A stretch of 64,000 nucleotides of DNA from Rhizobium grahamii CCGE 502 (lineage in GTDB: Bacteria; Pseudomonadota; Alphaproteobacteria; Rhizobiales; Rhizobiaceae). The stretch spans positions 31,807 through 95,806 of the forward strand of contig NZ_AEYE02000016.1 of NCBI RefSeq assembly GCF_000298315.2, read 5' to 3'. Numbering within the stretch: position 1 is the first letter of the stretch; each line of letters opens with the position of its first letter. Shown piece after piece: positions 55,060 to 63,894 of the stretch. The notes below the pieces were generated by a model, which did not search any database, was not told the DNA's origin, and saw only the letters and a program-made list of their open reading frames with translations. A program made the translations under genes and the position numbers.

Positions 55060-55925
55060 TCAGCTCGCCGGATTGCGCGCAGTGACGATCCAGGCCGCGC
55101 CGTCGATCATCACCGACCGCTCACCGGGGCAGCCCGCGAAGGCGACACGAACCGCAGCCGAGGCGCGGGCGCGGATGTCGTCGGGCTGATCAGCGAGCGC
55201 GCGCGACAGCGGGCCGACCTCGAGTGTCATCTCCACCGCGTCGTCGATCGCTGCGTCCCGCGTCCCGCCCTCGCCGAACGGGATGGAGGCATCGAATGGC
55301 GCGATAGCGACATCGGTGAAGCCAGCCGCCGTTAAAATACGCGCCACCCGCCCCTGGTCGCCAAACGAGAACGGGCCGGGCGCTTCGGGATCGGGCGGCG
55401 CCGTCGGCGGGACGATGCCCTTGATCGCGCCCATCGGCAAGCGCACCCAATCGTTCTCGGCCATGCCGCGCCAGCAAACGAAAGCGACCCGCGCGGCCGG
55501 CTTGAGCGCCCGGCGCATATGAGCGAACGCCGCCGTCGGATCGTCAAAGAACATCACTCCGAAGCGCGAGAACAGGATGTCGAACGCGCGCTCGGGCAAC
55601 TCGGTGCTGCTGGCGTCGGCAACCTGAAATAGGGCCGGCGTATCCTGCGGCGCTAGCGCACGCGCTCTGCCGATCAGCGGTTCAGATATATCCACGCCTA
55701 GCACATGGCCCCCCGCGCCGACGCGGGCGGCCAGATCCAGACTAGACGCCCCCGCGCCGCAGCCGACGTCCAGCACGCGTTCGCCCGTGGCGGGCGCGGC
55801 GGCTTCGATCGCGGCCTGGCCGAACACCGCCAGCATGGCATCGAGCCGGGCCTGGTAAGCAACCCAGCGCTCCCCGCTTTGGCCATTCCAGTCGGCTACC
55901 TGATGAACATTTTTGTCTATCTCAT
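55060..55925 (-). CDS. Class I SAM-dependent methyltransferase (start disrupted?)
   Basis: The body is clear: DWNGQSGERWVAYQARLDAML, the SAM-binding loop VLDVGCGAGASSLDLA, VLGVDISEPL, FDILFSRFGVMFFDD and RALKPAARVAFVCW, about 280 residues. No ATG, GTG or TTG is in frame after the stop of the tetR gene upstream. The well-placed ATG at 55925 (after GAGGAC) is out of frame with the domain, and only an implausible start at 56058 inside tetR fits. A small indel near the N-terminus or a non-standard start is likely. Substrate unknown. Confidence 0.75.
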
Positions 55926-55954
55926 GTCCTCTTTCTGATCGGTTCTTAGCCAGG

Positions 55955-56602
55955 CTATCCGCCGGCGTTGTCGTTGCCGCCGTGCGCGGCGATAAACATG
56001 GTGACGGCCGACCGGCAATAGGATTCGATTTCGTTGTCGTCCTCTGCTCTTGCCTCATCGAAGCGTGCGGTAATCAGGAGATCGGATCCTTTGAAGAGCG
56101 CGGCAAACAAGCGGGCGGACTGGAGAGGATCAGGCACGTTCAAAACCGCCTTCGCGTGCAACTGCCGCAACAGGGCCTCGATTTGGGCGATGACAAAGGC
56201 CGGGCCGGCGTCGTAATGGAGCTTGCTTAACGACTTTTGATTCGTCTTGTCGGCCATGACCATGGCTTCGACACTGCGGACGTCCGGGCGCAACAGCGTG
56301 CGAAGCAGGGATGATCCCGCCGCCATGAGCTGATCTTCAGCCGAACCGTCGACGCCTTCAAAAAGAGCGTGCGGCACGAACTGATGGCAGCGGGCCGCCA
56401 TGGCCGCGCTGAACAGCGCCTCCTTGTTCTCGAAGTGCCGATAGATGCTAAGCTTAGATATCTTCGCCCGCCGGGCGACCTTGTCCAATGTCGTGGCCTG
56501 AAAACCCAATTCCACAAAGAGCTCGTGCGCTGCGTCGAGTATCGTTTGGCCAAGCGCCTCGTTAGTGGGCCGGCCACGTCGACCCTGGCTTTTTTCGGTC
56601 AC
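55955..56602 (-). CDS. TetR/AcrR-family regulator
   Basis: GTG 56602 gives 215 residues. The N-terminal helix-turn-helix (FVELGFQATTLDKVARRAKISKLSIYRHFENKEALF) is followed by a TetR_C ligand domain with RTLLRPDVRSVEAMVMADKT. It is divergent from the thioredoxin reductase-like gene at 56809 and precedes the methyltransferase, so either may be its target. A shared operator could lie in 56603-56808, but none was defined with confidence. Confidence 0.88.
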   Translation of the reverse strand: MTEKSQGRRGRPTNEALGQTILDAAHELFVELGFQATTLDKVARRAKISKLSIYRHFENKEALFSAAMAARCHQFVPHALFEGVDGSAEDQLMAAGSSLLRTLLRPDVRSVEAMVMADKTNQKSLSKLHYDAGPAFVIAQIEALLRQLHAKAVLNVPDPLQSARLFAALFKGSDLLITARFDEARAEDDNEIESYCRSAVTMFIAAHGGNDNAGG

Positions 56603-56808
56603 GACAATTATGATCCTTGACAGTATCGTTATTCTTGAATTACGATAACATGCAGTATCCGAAATGTGCAAGCCAACGAGTGGATTTTATCTTGTCCTCC
56701 AAATCAAGTTTCCCTTGGCCGCCCGGCGATATCGAATACGTATCGCTGGACGAAAATGCGCGCCAGGCCCAGCCCAACCCCTCCATCCACCCCACGGAGC
56801 TTATCACC

Positions 56809-57702
56809 ATGGATGACGTCATCATCATCGGCGGCAGCTTTGCCGGCCTCGCCGCCGCCCTGCAGCTCGGCCGTGCCCGTCGCAAGGTCACCGTTCTCGA
56901 TACCGGACTTCCGCGCAATCGTTTCGCCGGCCACTCGCATGGCCTCCTCGGCCACGATCACAAACCGCCGCTGGACATCCTGGCCGCCGCGCGGCAGCAG
57001 CTGACGCGTTATCCCACGCTCAAGCTGGTCAATGCCCGAGCCGACAGCATCTCCGGCGCCATCGACAATTTCTCTGTCCTCACTGGCGATGGCGAAAGCC
57101 TTGGGGCGCGCCGCCTGATCCTGAGCTATGGCGTTGCCGATCAGATGCCTGATGTTCCGGGCTTTGCCGAAAGCTGGGGCACGTCCATCGTGCCCTGCCC
57201 CTACTGCGACGGCTTCGAAGTCGCCGACCAGCATTGGGGCCTCGTCTGGTCCGGCCCGCAGTCGCACACTTATGTGAGGCTGTACCACGATTGGACCGAC
57301 ACGTTGACGGTCTTCGCCGATGGTCACGACATTGCACCCGATATCCAGGCCGATCTGGCGCGCCGCAACATACCTGTCATCGACGGCCGGATCGCCGAGA
57401 TCGCCCATCACGGGGGCCATATCACCACCGTTAATCTCGAAAGCGGCCGCAATGCCGGGGTCGATATCCTGTTCGCGCATCCGCGCAACAAGCCGTCCGC
57501 AAGCCTGCATGAATCACTGGGCCTCGACACGGTCAATACGCCCCTCGGCATCGCCCTCAAGGTCGACGAGCGTCGAGAAACCAGCATGCCCGGCATCTAC
57601 GCCGCCGGCGATGTTGCTAATCCAGCGATGGCCTCCGTCACCACGGCAATATCACAGGGCGCGACGGCGGGTATCTCCGCGCAGCAGTCGATGCTGGTTT
57701 GA
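56809..57702 (+). CDS. Thioredoxin reductase-like FAD/NAD(P) oxidoreductase
   Basis: Start ATG 56809; 297 residues. The FAD-binding VIIIGGSFAGLAAALQLGRA, the redox-active CPYCDG near 130, and the second FAD motif GIYAAGDVANPA are all present. The NAD(P) domain is shorter and lacks a classic GxGxxG, as in NTR-like oxidoreductases without thioredoxin partners. It probably reduces a small disulfide or acts in natural-product-type oxidation. Divergent from the TetR gene. Confidence 0.88.
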   Translation: MDDVIIIGGSFAGLAAALQLGRARRKVTVLDTGLPRNRFAGHSHGLLGHDHKPPLDILAAARQQLTRYPTLKLVNARADSISGAIDNFSVLTGDGESLGARRLILSYGVADQMPDVPGFAESWGTSIVPCPYCDGFEVADQHWGLVWSGPQSHTYVRLYHDWTDTLTVFADGHDIAPDIQADLARRNIPVIDGRIAEIAHHGGHITTVNLESGRNAGVDILFAHPRNKPSASLHESLGLDTVNTPLGIALKVDERRETSMPGIYAAGDVANPAMASVTTAISQGATAGISAQQSMLV

Positions 57703-57879
57703 GAGCAGAGAAGCCCTTTTCCGGGTGCCCCGGGCTATTGCCGGCGAACCGGCTAAGCGAGGCCTGCGTGACTTCATTCTGAGATAGGGAGAAATTCCGC
57801 TGAACCTGGCAAAGTCCGCCGATCTTCACCCGTGCCAAATCGTCAAAAACAGCAGATTGCTATCCCGTGATCCTGGAAA

Positions 57880-58384
57880 ACCGACAAGGAAAATCGGGGC
57901 AAATCACGGCCGCGACGGCCCCAGGGAGGGTGGCGATGGCTAAGAAACTGCCAGGATCGAAGCCCGCGCCGAGGAACTCGACACCATTGCCGCGGTGCTG
58001 AAAACCTGCGCGATCGGGCGATCCTGATGGTCGCCTTTGCCTCTGGCGGTAGCCGATGCAGGGAGATCGCCGCGCTTCGCGTCGAGCAGCTGAGTGTCGA
58101 GGCGCCGATCGAGCAAAAGGACGACCCTCCCCTCCCTGGCCATTCATCTCGGCCGCACGAAGACGACATCGGATGAGGAGGACGAAGTCGTCTACCTCAC
58201 CGGACCGACCGGTCGAGGCGCTACATGCCTGGATGGCGACCGCCGATTTCTGGCCTGTTGGCGGATTCAAACAGCGGGGGCAATGTCGTGCGCGCCTTGA
58301 TTGGCGACGGGCGGCCGGACGAGCTCACACAGAAGATCGATCCAGACCGTCGATTGGCACTCGACTTCTACCGCAGTCGCTAGA
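57880..58384 (+). pseudogene. Tyrosine recombinase remnant
   Basis: One frame gives LRDRAILMVAFASGGSRCREIAALRVEQLS, the box I region of a site-specific integrase (normally FASGGRRRSEIAxLRVEDL). Flanking segments are out of frame and the catalytic Tyr region survives only partly (RRLALDFYRSR). It sits between the thioredoxin reductase-like gene and the cytochrome P460 gene and marks another mobile-element scar. Confidence 0.6.
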
Positions 58385-58584
58385 CGACCCCGGTGATACA
58401 ACACACCGCCATTCAGTGGTATCTCGGCCTGCCGATGCGACCCGAAGGGACTGACGATCTCGACGAACTCTTGACCCCCGACAGTGCTTCGGCGGTTGAC
58501 ATATCGCCCTATGTGGTCGTTCAGATTGCCGGAGTTGGTCTTGCCGCATTGACGGTATCGACGATCATCGAGATGGAGGTTGAA

Positions 58585-59109
58585 ATGCGAAATATCTCTG
58601 TTTTCTTTCTGCAAGCGTCAGGCATCGCAGCCATTTGCATTGCCGTTGCTGCGGCGGCCGTAGCCACCGATAACGTTTCGCCGATCTACGGAGTGGCCCT
58701 TCCGGAGGGGTATCGCGACTGGAAGATGATAACGGTGGCGCACGAGGCAGGGAAGAACAACGACATCCGAGCAATCCTTGGGAATGAGATCGCAGTACAG
58801 GCTTTTCGGGAGGGGACGCGGCCCTTTCCCGATGGATCGGTGATTGCGCGCTTGGCGTACGTATACAAGTCTTCTCCAGAAAACGACGCCGTATTTCCGG
58901 CGCCGCAATCTTTTGTGGCGGGGGATCCCACGAACGTGCAGATCAGCGTAAAGGACTCGAAGAAATATGCCGACAGCGGCGGCTGGGGATACGCGCAGTT
59001 CGAAAACGGCCTCGCAAACCAGAGCGCGCCGCTTATGAAGTCTTGCTTTGCGTGTCACACAATGTTGGATCGTTCGAAGGATTTCGTGTTCAGCCACTAT
59101 TCTCAATGA
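58585..59109 (+). CDS. Cytochrome P460-family protein
   Basis: ATG 58585 after GGAGG; 174 residues. Signal peptide ends AAAVATD. SPIYGVALPEGYRDWKMITVAH opens the family domain and CFACHTM near 154 is the heme-binding motif. P460 cytochromes oxidise hydroxylamine or detoxify nitrogen species; some relatives are just monoheme electron carriers. A 5' extension to 58393 is open but not used. It is isolated among broken genes. Confidence 0.85.
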   Translation: MRNISVFFLQASGIAAICIAVAAAAVATDNVSPIYGVALPEGYRDWKMITVAHEAGKNNDIRAILGNEIAVQAFREGTRPFPDGSVIARLAYVYKSSPENDAVFPAPQSFVAGDPTNVQISVKDSKKYADSGGWGYAQFENGLANQSAPLMKSCFACHTMLDRSKDFVFSHYSQ

Positions 59110-59495
59110 TCGCGACGGGTGACGGAGACCAAGCTAGCCGAACGATTGGACGATGGCCGATATCCGCTGGGGATGAAGGCGCTCTTCGGCCGAGACCAAG
59201 TGTTCAGGAGAAGTGCCCGCTTGTTTCGATGCGCACCTTTCGCTTTGTCCGTGGAACGTGTCTCTGGAAAAAGTCTCTATTGGCACCATCACTGTGGACC
59301 CAGCCGGTCCGGCGGCTGAGTTGTGCAGAAATCCAGAGCCCCTTCCGGGGGTGTGGCACTGCGTCCCCTTTCATGGTTGGAACTGCCGGGTCGGCAACAT
59401 GCCGAAACCGCCGGAACGTCCGCCACTGGACCATTATTGGACTCCCCGCCTCACTTGCCCTATGCTTCTGGTGGAACAACAAAAAGGAACTGCAA
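59110..59495. other. Gap without a supported gene
   Basis: A GTG-started frame at 59119 has a plausible 30-residue start but then loses sense. No family is recognised; probably decayed. Confidence 0.4.
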
Positions 59496-59717
59496 TTGAA
59501 CGTTGTACTATGGGATCGACCTATCCGAGCTGGGGGTAACTTGATCTTCGGACCGCTTGCGGCGAAGGAATTCATGGCGACCGGGTGGTCAGAAGCTAAA
59601 AACGGAGATTTCGCAGCAGCCCTGACGGCGATCCTCGCTGCAATCCGCGGTAAGGGATCTCCCGATTTCGCGCGAGAGCACTTCGAAAAAGCTCTGGTGT
59701 CGGCCGAGTTGATCTAG
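59496..59717 (+). CDS. DUF982 protein with TTG start
   Basis: AAGGA precedes a TTG at 59496 at seven bases. The 73-residue product reads VVLWDRPIRAGGNLIFGPLAAKEFM, then TAILAAIRGKGSPDFAREHFEKALVSAEL, the DUF982 pattern. It is the second DUF982 gene in the window. The frame is open to 59043, but that extension is not family-like. Confidence 0.75.
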   Translation: MNVVLWDRPIRAGGNLIFGPLAAKEFMATGWSEAKNGDFAAALTAILAAIRGKGSPDFAREHFEKALVSAELI

Positions 59718-60170
59718 GATCGAAGCAGGTCTTTTTCTCCTTCAAATCAGGGGTGGCGTTCCAAGACGCCTCCCTTCTGGGGAAAGAGGCAATCCTGGAA
59801 ATCTTTTCAATTTTTTAGCTAGAAACGTTCGGATTCCATTGCCGAACCGCGGGCCGGGTGGCTTGGGCTTGCCCTATCCAAGGACGACGGCGTCGCGATC
59901 CTTAACTCTGCCTGGAGCCAGTATCGAGGTCGCTTTCGCAGAAACATTGATCTTCAGACGAATGTCGTCCTGTTTGCCGGTGCTCCCTGATGTGTGCTGA
60001 CCTTTCAAGACGCGATGTTTGACTTTCCTCAATGCCCGCATCCCTTGCCCGCGCCATAGTTCTCTGACCGGTTCCGCAGCAAGCGAACCAGGATCCGTCA
60101 GGGCCGAAGATCTCACCCACCAGCTTCGGAACCAATTGTTTAACAAGACCGTCCGACGAGGAGACAAGGC
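59718..60170. other. Gap upstream of the CBS gene
   Basis: I see no intact gene in these 453 bases. A ribosome site (GAGGAGACAAGGC) at its end serves the CBS gene. No regulatory palindrome was recognised. Confidence 0.4.
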
Positions 60171-60662
60171 ATGATCGTTGAGAACGCAATGACACCGTCG
60201 CCGATAACGATCGGCGAGTCTTCTACGGTCTTCGATGCAGCGAGCCTCATGCTCGCAAATCGGATTAGCGGCCTTCGTGTCGTGGACGACGAGGGTGTGC
60301 TGATCGGTATAATCACCGAAAGCGACTTCCTGCGGCGCCACGAACTCAATACCGACCGCAAGAGCTCATGGTTGCAGAACTTTCTGGCAAGCCCAGGCAA
60401 AATGGCCGACGAATACGTTCGCACCCACGGCCGCCTTGTAAAGGAGGTGATGAGCCCGCACCTCGTAGTCACAAGTCCGACGGCAGCTCTTTTCGAAGCT
60501 GTGCTCCTGATGGAGCGAAACCGCGTCAAACGGTTGCCGGTTGTCTCCGAGGGCAGACTGATTGGCATCATTTCGCGATCCGACCTGTTGCGTGCGCTGG
60601 CGAGAACGCAAAACCCCTCCGTGCCGTCGGTCGAAGACACGAAGGTCCAGGATGCCGTCTAG
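60171..60662 (+). CDS. CBS-pair protein truncated by an amber codon
   Basis: Start ATG 60171; 163 residues. Two CBS motifs are present: VENAMTPSPITIGESS with LRVVDDEGVLIGIITESDFL, and VKEVMSPHLVVTSPTAAL with LPVVSEGRLIGIISRSDLL. The frame stops at a TAG (60660-60662) and continues in frame as a BON-domain segment. Rhizobial relatives are CBS-BON fusions, so the stop truncates the protein. CBS pairs bind adenine nucleotides and may sense energy state; the location beside acetate-kinase remnants fits a low-oxygen stress role. Confidence 0.8.
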   Translation: MIVENAMTPSPITIGESSTVFDAASLMLANRISGLRVVDDEGVLIGIITESDFLRRHELNTDRKSSWLQNFLASPGKMADEYVRTHGRLVKEVMSPHLVVTSPTAALFEAVLLMERNRVKRLPVVSEGRLIGIISRSDLLRALARTQNPSVPSVEDTKVQDAV

Positions 60663-60893
60663 GCCGAACTTGCGAAGCAAACCTGGAGCAGAAACGGAGC
60701 CATCCGCTGTCAGGTGAGAAACGGCATAGCCGAGCTTGCCGGTACCATCTTCGACGAACGCGAGAGGCTCGCTGCCAAGGTCGCCGCCGAAAACGTTCCA
60801 GGCGTGAAATCGACAACAGATCACCTGATTTGGATCGATCCCTACTACGGGGTCGCCCTGCCACCACCGGTCGGAAACGAGGAACGGATATAA
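60663..60893 (+). pseudogene. BON-domain remnant separated by an amber codon
   Basis: In frame with the CBS gene after its TAG, the sequence reads AELAKQTWSRNGAIRCQVRN, GIAELAGTIFDERERLAAKV and AAENVPGVKSTTDHLIWI. This is the BON domain usually fused to CBS pairs. It ends at a TAA (60891-60893). It would be expressed only by read-through. Confidence 0.75.
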
Positions 60894-61224
60894 TACCGGT
60901 TGTCGAGAAGTAGGGCGCGAGGAGCCACGACTGAAAACGAACCGGCTCCTCGCAAATGTCTCGGTATCTCATCCCCGCGACAGCGAGACTCTAGCAAAAG
61001 CGTGGTAAACAAACTCCTATCGCATTGAGAAAACGGCGACACGGGCTCGAGCTTGGGGAAAATGGCTGGGTCGCTCCGAGTAGCTGCTAATTGAGCGGGG
61101 TGAGGCCGTCATCTCCACGAAATCAGCGACCCACACGTTCGGATCCTACGCTGATCCTATGGTTGAATTATGTAAAACACGATCTGCGAAAATTACAGAC
61201 GTTTGCTGTAAAGGATATCCCAGA

Positions 61225-61238
61225 TTGATCTCCATCAA
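61225..61238. promoter_or_regulatory. FNR/FixK anaerobox
   Basis: TTGATCTCCATCAA is a perfect TTGAT-N4-ATCAA site, the target of FixK/FNR-type regulators in rhizobia. It lies 51 bases upstream of the gene at 61289, in a gap (60894-61288) with no gene, and next to acetate kinase and phosphoketolase remnants that belong to low-oxygen metabolism. Confidence 0.8.
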
Positions 61239-61288
61239 GGAAGCCTTCGTTCCCTTCCGTATGCTTCTGGAGCTAGTAGCGGTGAACC

Positions 61289-61675
61289 ATGCAGGAACCA
61301 AGATCGTCTCTGCACGACGATGCCGATCCTGCTTTCGAGGCGGGTTTGCGAATGCTCATCGATGGCGGCATGTTTCAGGGAACAAGGCGTGATAAGGAAC
61401 TGAGCGATCAGCCCTTCCCTTTCAATGCGCATGTGCTCGGGGCTGTGTTGCCGACCCATGAGCAAACCGGTCAATCCGGCGTCCTTTCAAAGCTAACTAG
61501 GGGAGGCTTCGGCGCGACGATATATACAACCCACGATCCCGACCGTATTCATCGGTTCGAAGTCAAGAAGCTCGACTGCCGCAGCCGGGTCGTCATCCTT
61601 CGGAAGGTAAGACGGTCGCTAGACCAAGAAGAAGAGCGATGCAGAGCGAAGGAGACAGACAATGCTATCCACTGA
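61289..61675 (+). CDS. Hypothetical protein downstream of a FixK-type box
   Basis: This is a 128-residue frame from ATG 61289. The sequence (AGLRMLIDGGMFQGTRRDK, PFPFNAHVLGAVLP and HRFEVKKLDCRSRVVILRK) is mixed alpha/beta and not a family that I recognise. It overlaps the next gene by 14 bases. Perfect placement of an anaerobox suggests expression under low oxygen. It may itself be partly decayed. Confidence 0.5.
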   Translation: MQEPRSSLHDDADPAFEAGLRMLIDGGMFQGTRRDKELSDQPFPFNAHVLGAVLPTHEQTGQSGVLSKLTRGGFGATIYTTHDPDRIHRFEVKKLDCRSRVVILRKVRRSLDQEEERCRAKETDNAIH

Positions 61676-61952
61676 TCGGGATTTCAAACCGGGCGGCGAG
61701 CATTTCGCCATTCCTACCCAAGGGGAAGTCGAAGGAAAGCTCATGGCGTCAGAATTGGTCGCTGTCGCTTGTCTCCAGGAGCTCTTGAGGAAAGAACATG
61801 CGCCGGTCGTCGAAAGGGTTCGGCGTCGGATCCTCCGTGATCTGAAACACCGCTGCCGCACGCTGCAACTCACCGCGGATGACGAAAAGACGACCGGTGA
61901 CTATGCACTGCAGGTTCTGGCGGCAGCTGTGGATGAAGCGAGATCCAGATAG
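61662..61952 (+). CDS. Small hypothetical helical protein
   Basis: 96 residues from ATG 61662, overlapping the preceding gene. A largely helical sequence (ELVAVACLQELLRKEHAPVVERVRRRILRDLKHRC) ends in a second helix. Its place directly before the acetate kinase remnant suggests that it belonged to the same low-oxygen gene set. Unrecognised. Confidence 0.5.
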   Translation: MLSTDRDFKPGGEHFAIPTQGEVEGKLMASELVAVACLQELLRKEHAPVVERVRRRILRDLKHRCRTLQLTADDEKTTGDYALQVLAAAVDEARSR

Positions 61953-61976
61953 GGTTTAGGACAAGTGGGGATCCCC

Positions 61977-62810
61977 ATGAGCAAGGACGTGGGCGTTGCT
62001 TTCAATGTCGGTTCATCGAGCGTGAAGATGGCATGTTCGACATTGGCTCCGGGTGCGCGAAGCGCATTGGTCGCGCCACATTACTCTTGGGTCAGCATTC
62101 CCGGCTTAAATACCAGGTAGCCGACGAGGTCGAAGATATCGAACTACCTGCAGCGGAAAGCGGCTTCGGCACCAGGGCGACTTCAAACGTTCTTGATCGA
62201 TTATTGAACGGTGATTTTCACATCGGATTTGTCGGCCACCGTGTCGTGCACGGCGGGCTGGCCTTCAAAGGACCTGCGCTTCTCAACGGAAGCGTCATAT
62301 CGCAAATCCAAAGCTTGGCCCCAATGGCACCCCTTCACCAGAAACAGGCGCTGGATCTCATAGACGTTTGTCTTTTCCCTATACCCCCGTGTGGTGCAGA
62401 CCGCCTCGTTCGACACGGCCTTCCATGCCTCTCAATTCAGCCTCGCGAGCCGGTTGGCCATTCCCAACGCTATGCACGAAGCTGGCATACGGCGATACGG
62501 ATTTCATGGTCTCTCGTATAAATACGTCGCAGCATTACTGCAGAAATTTGCGCCTTACGTCGGCGGCGGCAGAGTTGTGTGCGCCCATCTCGGATACGGC
62601 GCCAGTCTTTGCGGCATGGTCGATGGGGTCAGCATTGATACCAGCATGGGCTTTCCGCTCTCTACGGCATCCCCATGGCAACGCACCCAGGAGCGATCGA
62701 TCCAGGCGTGTTGATCCATCTGCTTAAATCGCAATTTCCCGATGCCAACAAACTCGAACATTTTCTTTATCACCGGTGCCTTTCTTGGCGTCTCGGGAAT
62801 CAGCGGTGAT
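61977..62810 (+). pseudogene. Acetate kinase remnant
   Basis: From ATG 61977 the sequence begins VAFNVGSSSVKMA, the kinase N-terminus. It shows several frame changes and stops, then a long intact stretch with AIPNAMHEAGIRRYGFHGLS, CAHLGYGASLCGMVDGVSI and the TMGF-like SIDTSMGF, then HLLKSQFPDANKLEHFLYH, GVSGISGDT. This is AckA, which makes acetyl phosphate/ATP from acetate, inactivated. Its 3' end is fused to a phosphoketolase fragment. Confidence 0.8.
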
Positions 62811-62829
62811 ACCCAGGTGAGGCCATCGC

Positions 62830-63120
62830 AAGATCCTCGAAGACTGGATGCGAAGCTATAAGCCAGAGGAATTGTTTGACCCCCGCGGCCGCCTGAAGGA
62901 GGAGCTGCGCGAGCTCGCACCCAAGGGCGAAAAGAGAATGGGAGCGATTAAATTCGCAAATGGAGGGGGACTGCGAACGGAACTCATCCTCCGGAAATTG
63001 CGCAACACGCAGTCGAGGTTGGCGATCGTGGGTCGAACCTGATGCAGTCGACGGAGGTTCTGGGACGGTACTTGCGTAATGTCCTTCCCCTTAACGCCGC
63101 CCACCGCAACTTTCGTATTT
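62830..63120 (+). pseudogene. Phosphoketolase C-terminal fragment
   Basis: Directly after the acetate kinase remnant the sequence reads KILEDWMRSYKPEELFD, LKEELRELAPKGEKRMGA and FANGGG, and after a frame change STEVLGRYLRNVLPLNAAHRNFRIF. These are consecutive segments of xylulose-5-phosphate/fructose-6-phosphate phosphoketolase. A deletion has fused the end of ackA to the last third of the phosphoketolase gene; in intact clusters the two genes are separate neighbours. Confidence 0.75.
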
Positions 63121-63186
63121 TTCTTGCGTCTGCAGCGCAGCTTATAAGAGCTGCCAGGCTTCGTGTAAGTATCGACACTACGCCGT

Positions 63187-63624
63187 TCAAATCGGTAGAG
63201 CCCACCGGTTCACGAGACTAACTCCCATACCCTCGAAATCTTTGACATTGCGCGTGACTAGCGTCATCCGATGGATGAAGGCTGTCGCCGCAATATAGGC
63301 GTCATTGATCGGTTTGGGACTGGGCACATGCAATCGTGCTGCCCGAACTGCCGCCGCCTCGTCCAAGGGCAGGATGCGATTGGAAAACGCAGTGAGAACG
63401 GTATTTTCCAACCAGTTTCGTAACGACTTCCCGGCGGCTGTATCATTATGCTCCGCCAGCCGAACACCAATCTCGAGTTCGTGCAGGACAATAGACGAAA
63501 TGAAAGCATCGGCCGGATCGACGGTTTCGTTCCAGACCACGACATTGCGATCAGCCTTGCCACTCGCGACCTTGCGCAGTTCGGACACGACGTTGGTATC
63601 GAGCAAAAGCTCAGGAGAGATCAA
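63187..63624 (-). CDS. VapC-like PIN-domain toxin
   Basis: This 145-residue PIN protein has LLLDTNVVSELRK with the first Asp, a middle Glu in LHELEIGVRLAEH, and the C-terminal NDAYIAATAFIHRMTLVTRNVKDFEGMGV with the remaining acidic residues. It should cleave RNA. Its start overlaps the antitoxin stop by 14 bases, and the pair is the most intact cassette of this end of the window. Confidence 0.9.
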   Translation of the reverse strand: MISPELLLDTNVVSELRKVASGKADRNVVVWNETVDPADAFISSIVLHELEIGVRLAEHNDTAAGKSLRNWLENTVLTAFSNRILPLDEAAAVRAARLHVPSPKPINDAYIAATAFIHRMTLVTRNVKDFEGMGVSLVNRWALPI

Positions 63625-63865
63625 CCGGCTGGGCGCGTTCTGTGTGCTCCGGGAGCGTCAGGTCAACGTCTTCGGCCCCCGGAGCTGCCAACATATCGCC
63701 AAGCGTCCGCATTTTACCTGTAAGCCGCCTGTACTCATCGAACGACAGCAGAACGTGAGCAGGCCGTCCCCTGTCGGTGATTATCACAGGCCCATTCCTG
63801 GTGGCGCGCTTTGCACGGCCAAGATCCTGATTGAGCTCCCGGCCCGAAAGAGTGGTGACGGTCAC
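63611..63865 (-). CDS. Phd/YefM-type antitoxin of the VapC-like toxin
   Basis: GTG 63865 (GAGG at seven bases) gives 84 residues; an ATG at 63877 is an alternative. TTLSGRELNQDLGRAKRATRNGPVIITDRGRPAHVLLSFDEYRR is the Phd/YefM DNA-binding part, and the C-terminus would cover the toxin. A GTTACGTAAC palindrome lies 20 bases upstream. Autoregulation is expected. Confidence 0.88.
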   Translation of the reverse strand: MTVTTLSGRELNQDLGRAKRATRNGPVIITDRGRPAHVLLSFDEYRRLTGKMRTLGDMLAAPGAEDVDLTLPEHTERAQPVDLS

Positions 63866-63878
63866 GACAAACCTCATA

Positions 63879-63892
63879 TACGTAGTTACGTA
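63879..63892. promoter_or_regulatory. Probable antitoxin operator
   Basis: TACGTAGTTACGTA, overlapping the palindrome GTTACGTAAC (63885-63894), sits just upstream of the antitoxin start, where Phd-type antitoxins bind to repress their operon. Confidence 0.6.
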
Positions 63893-63894
63893 AC

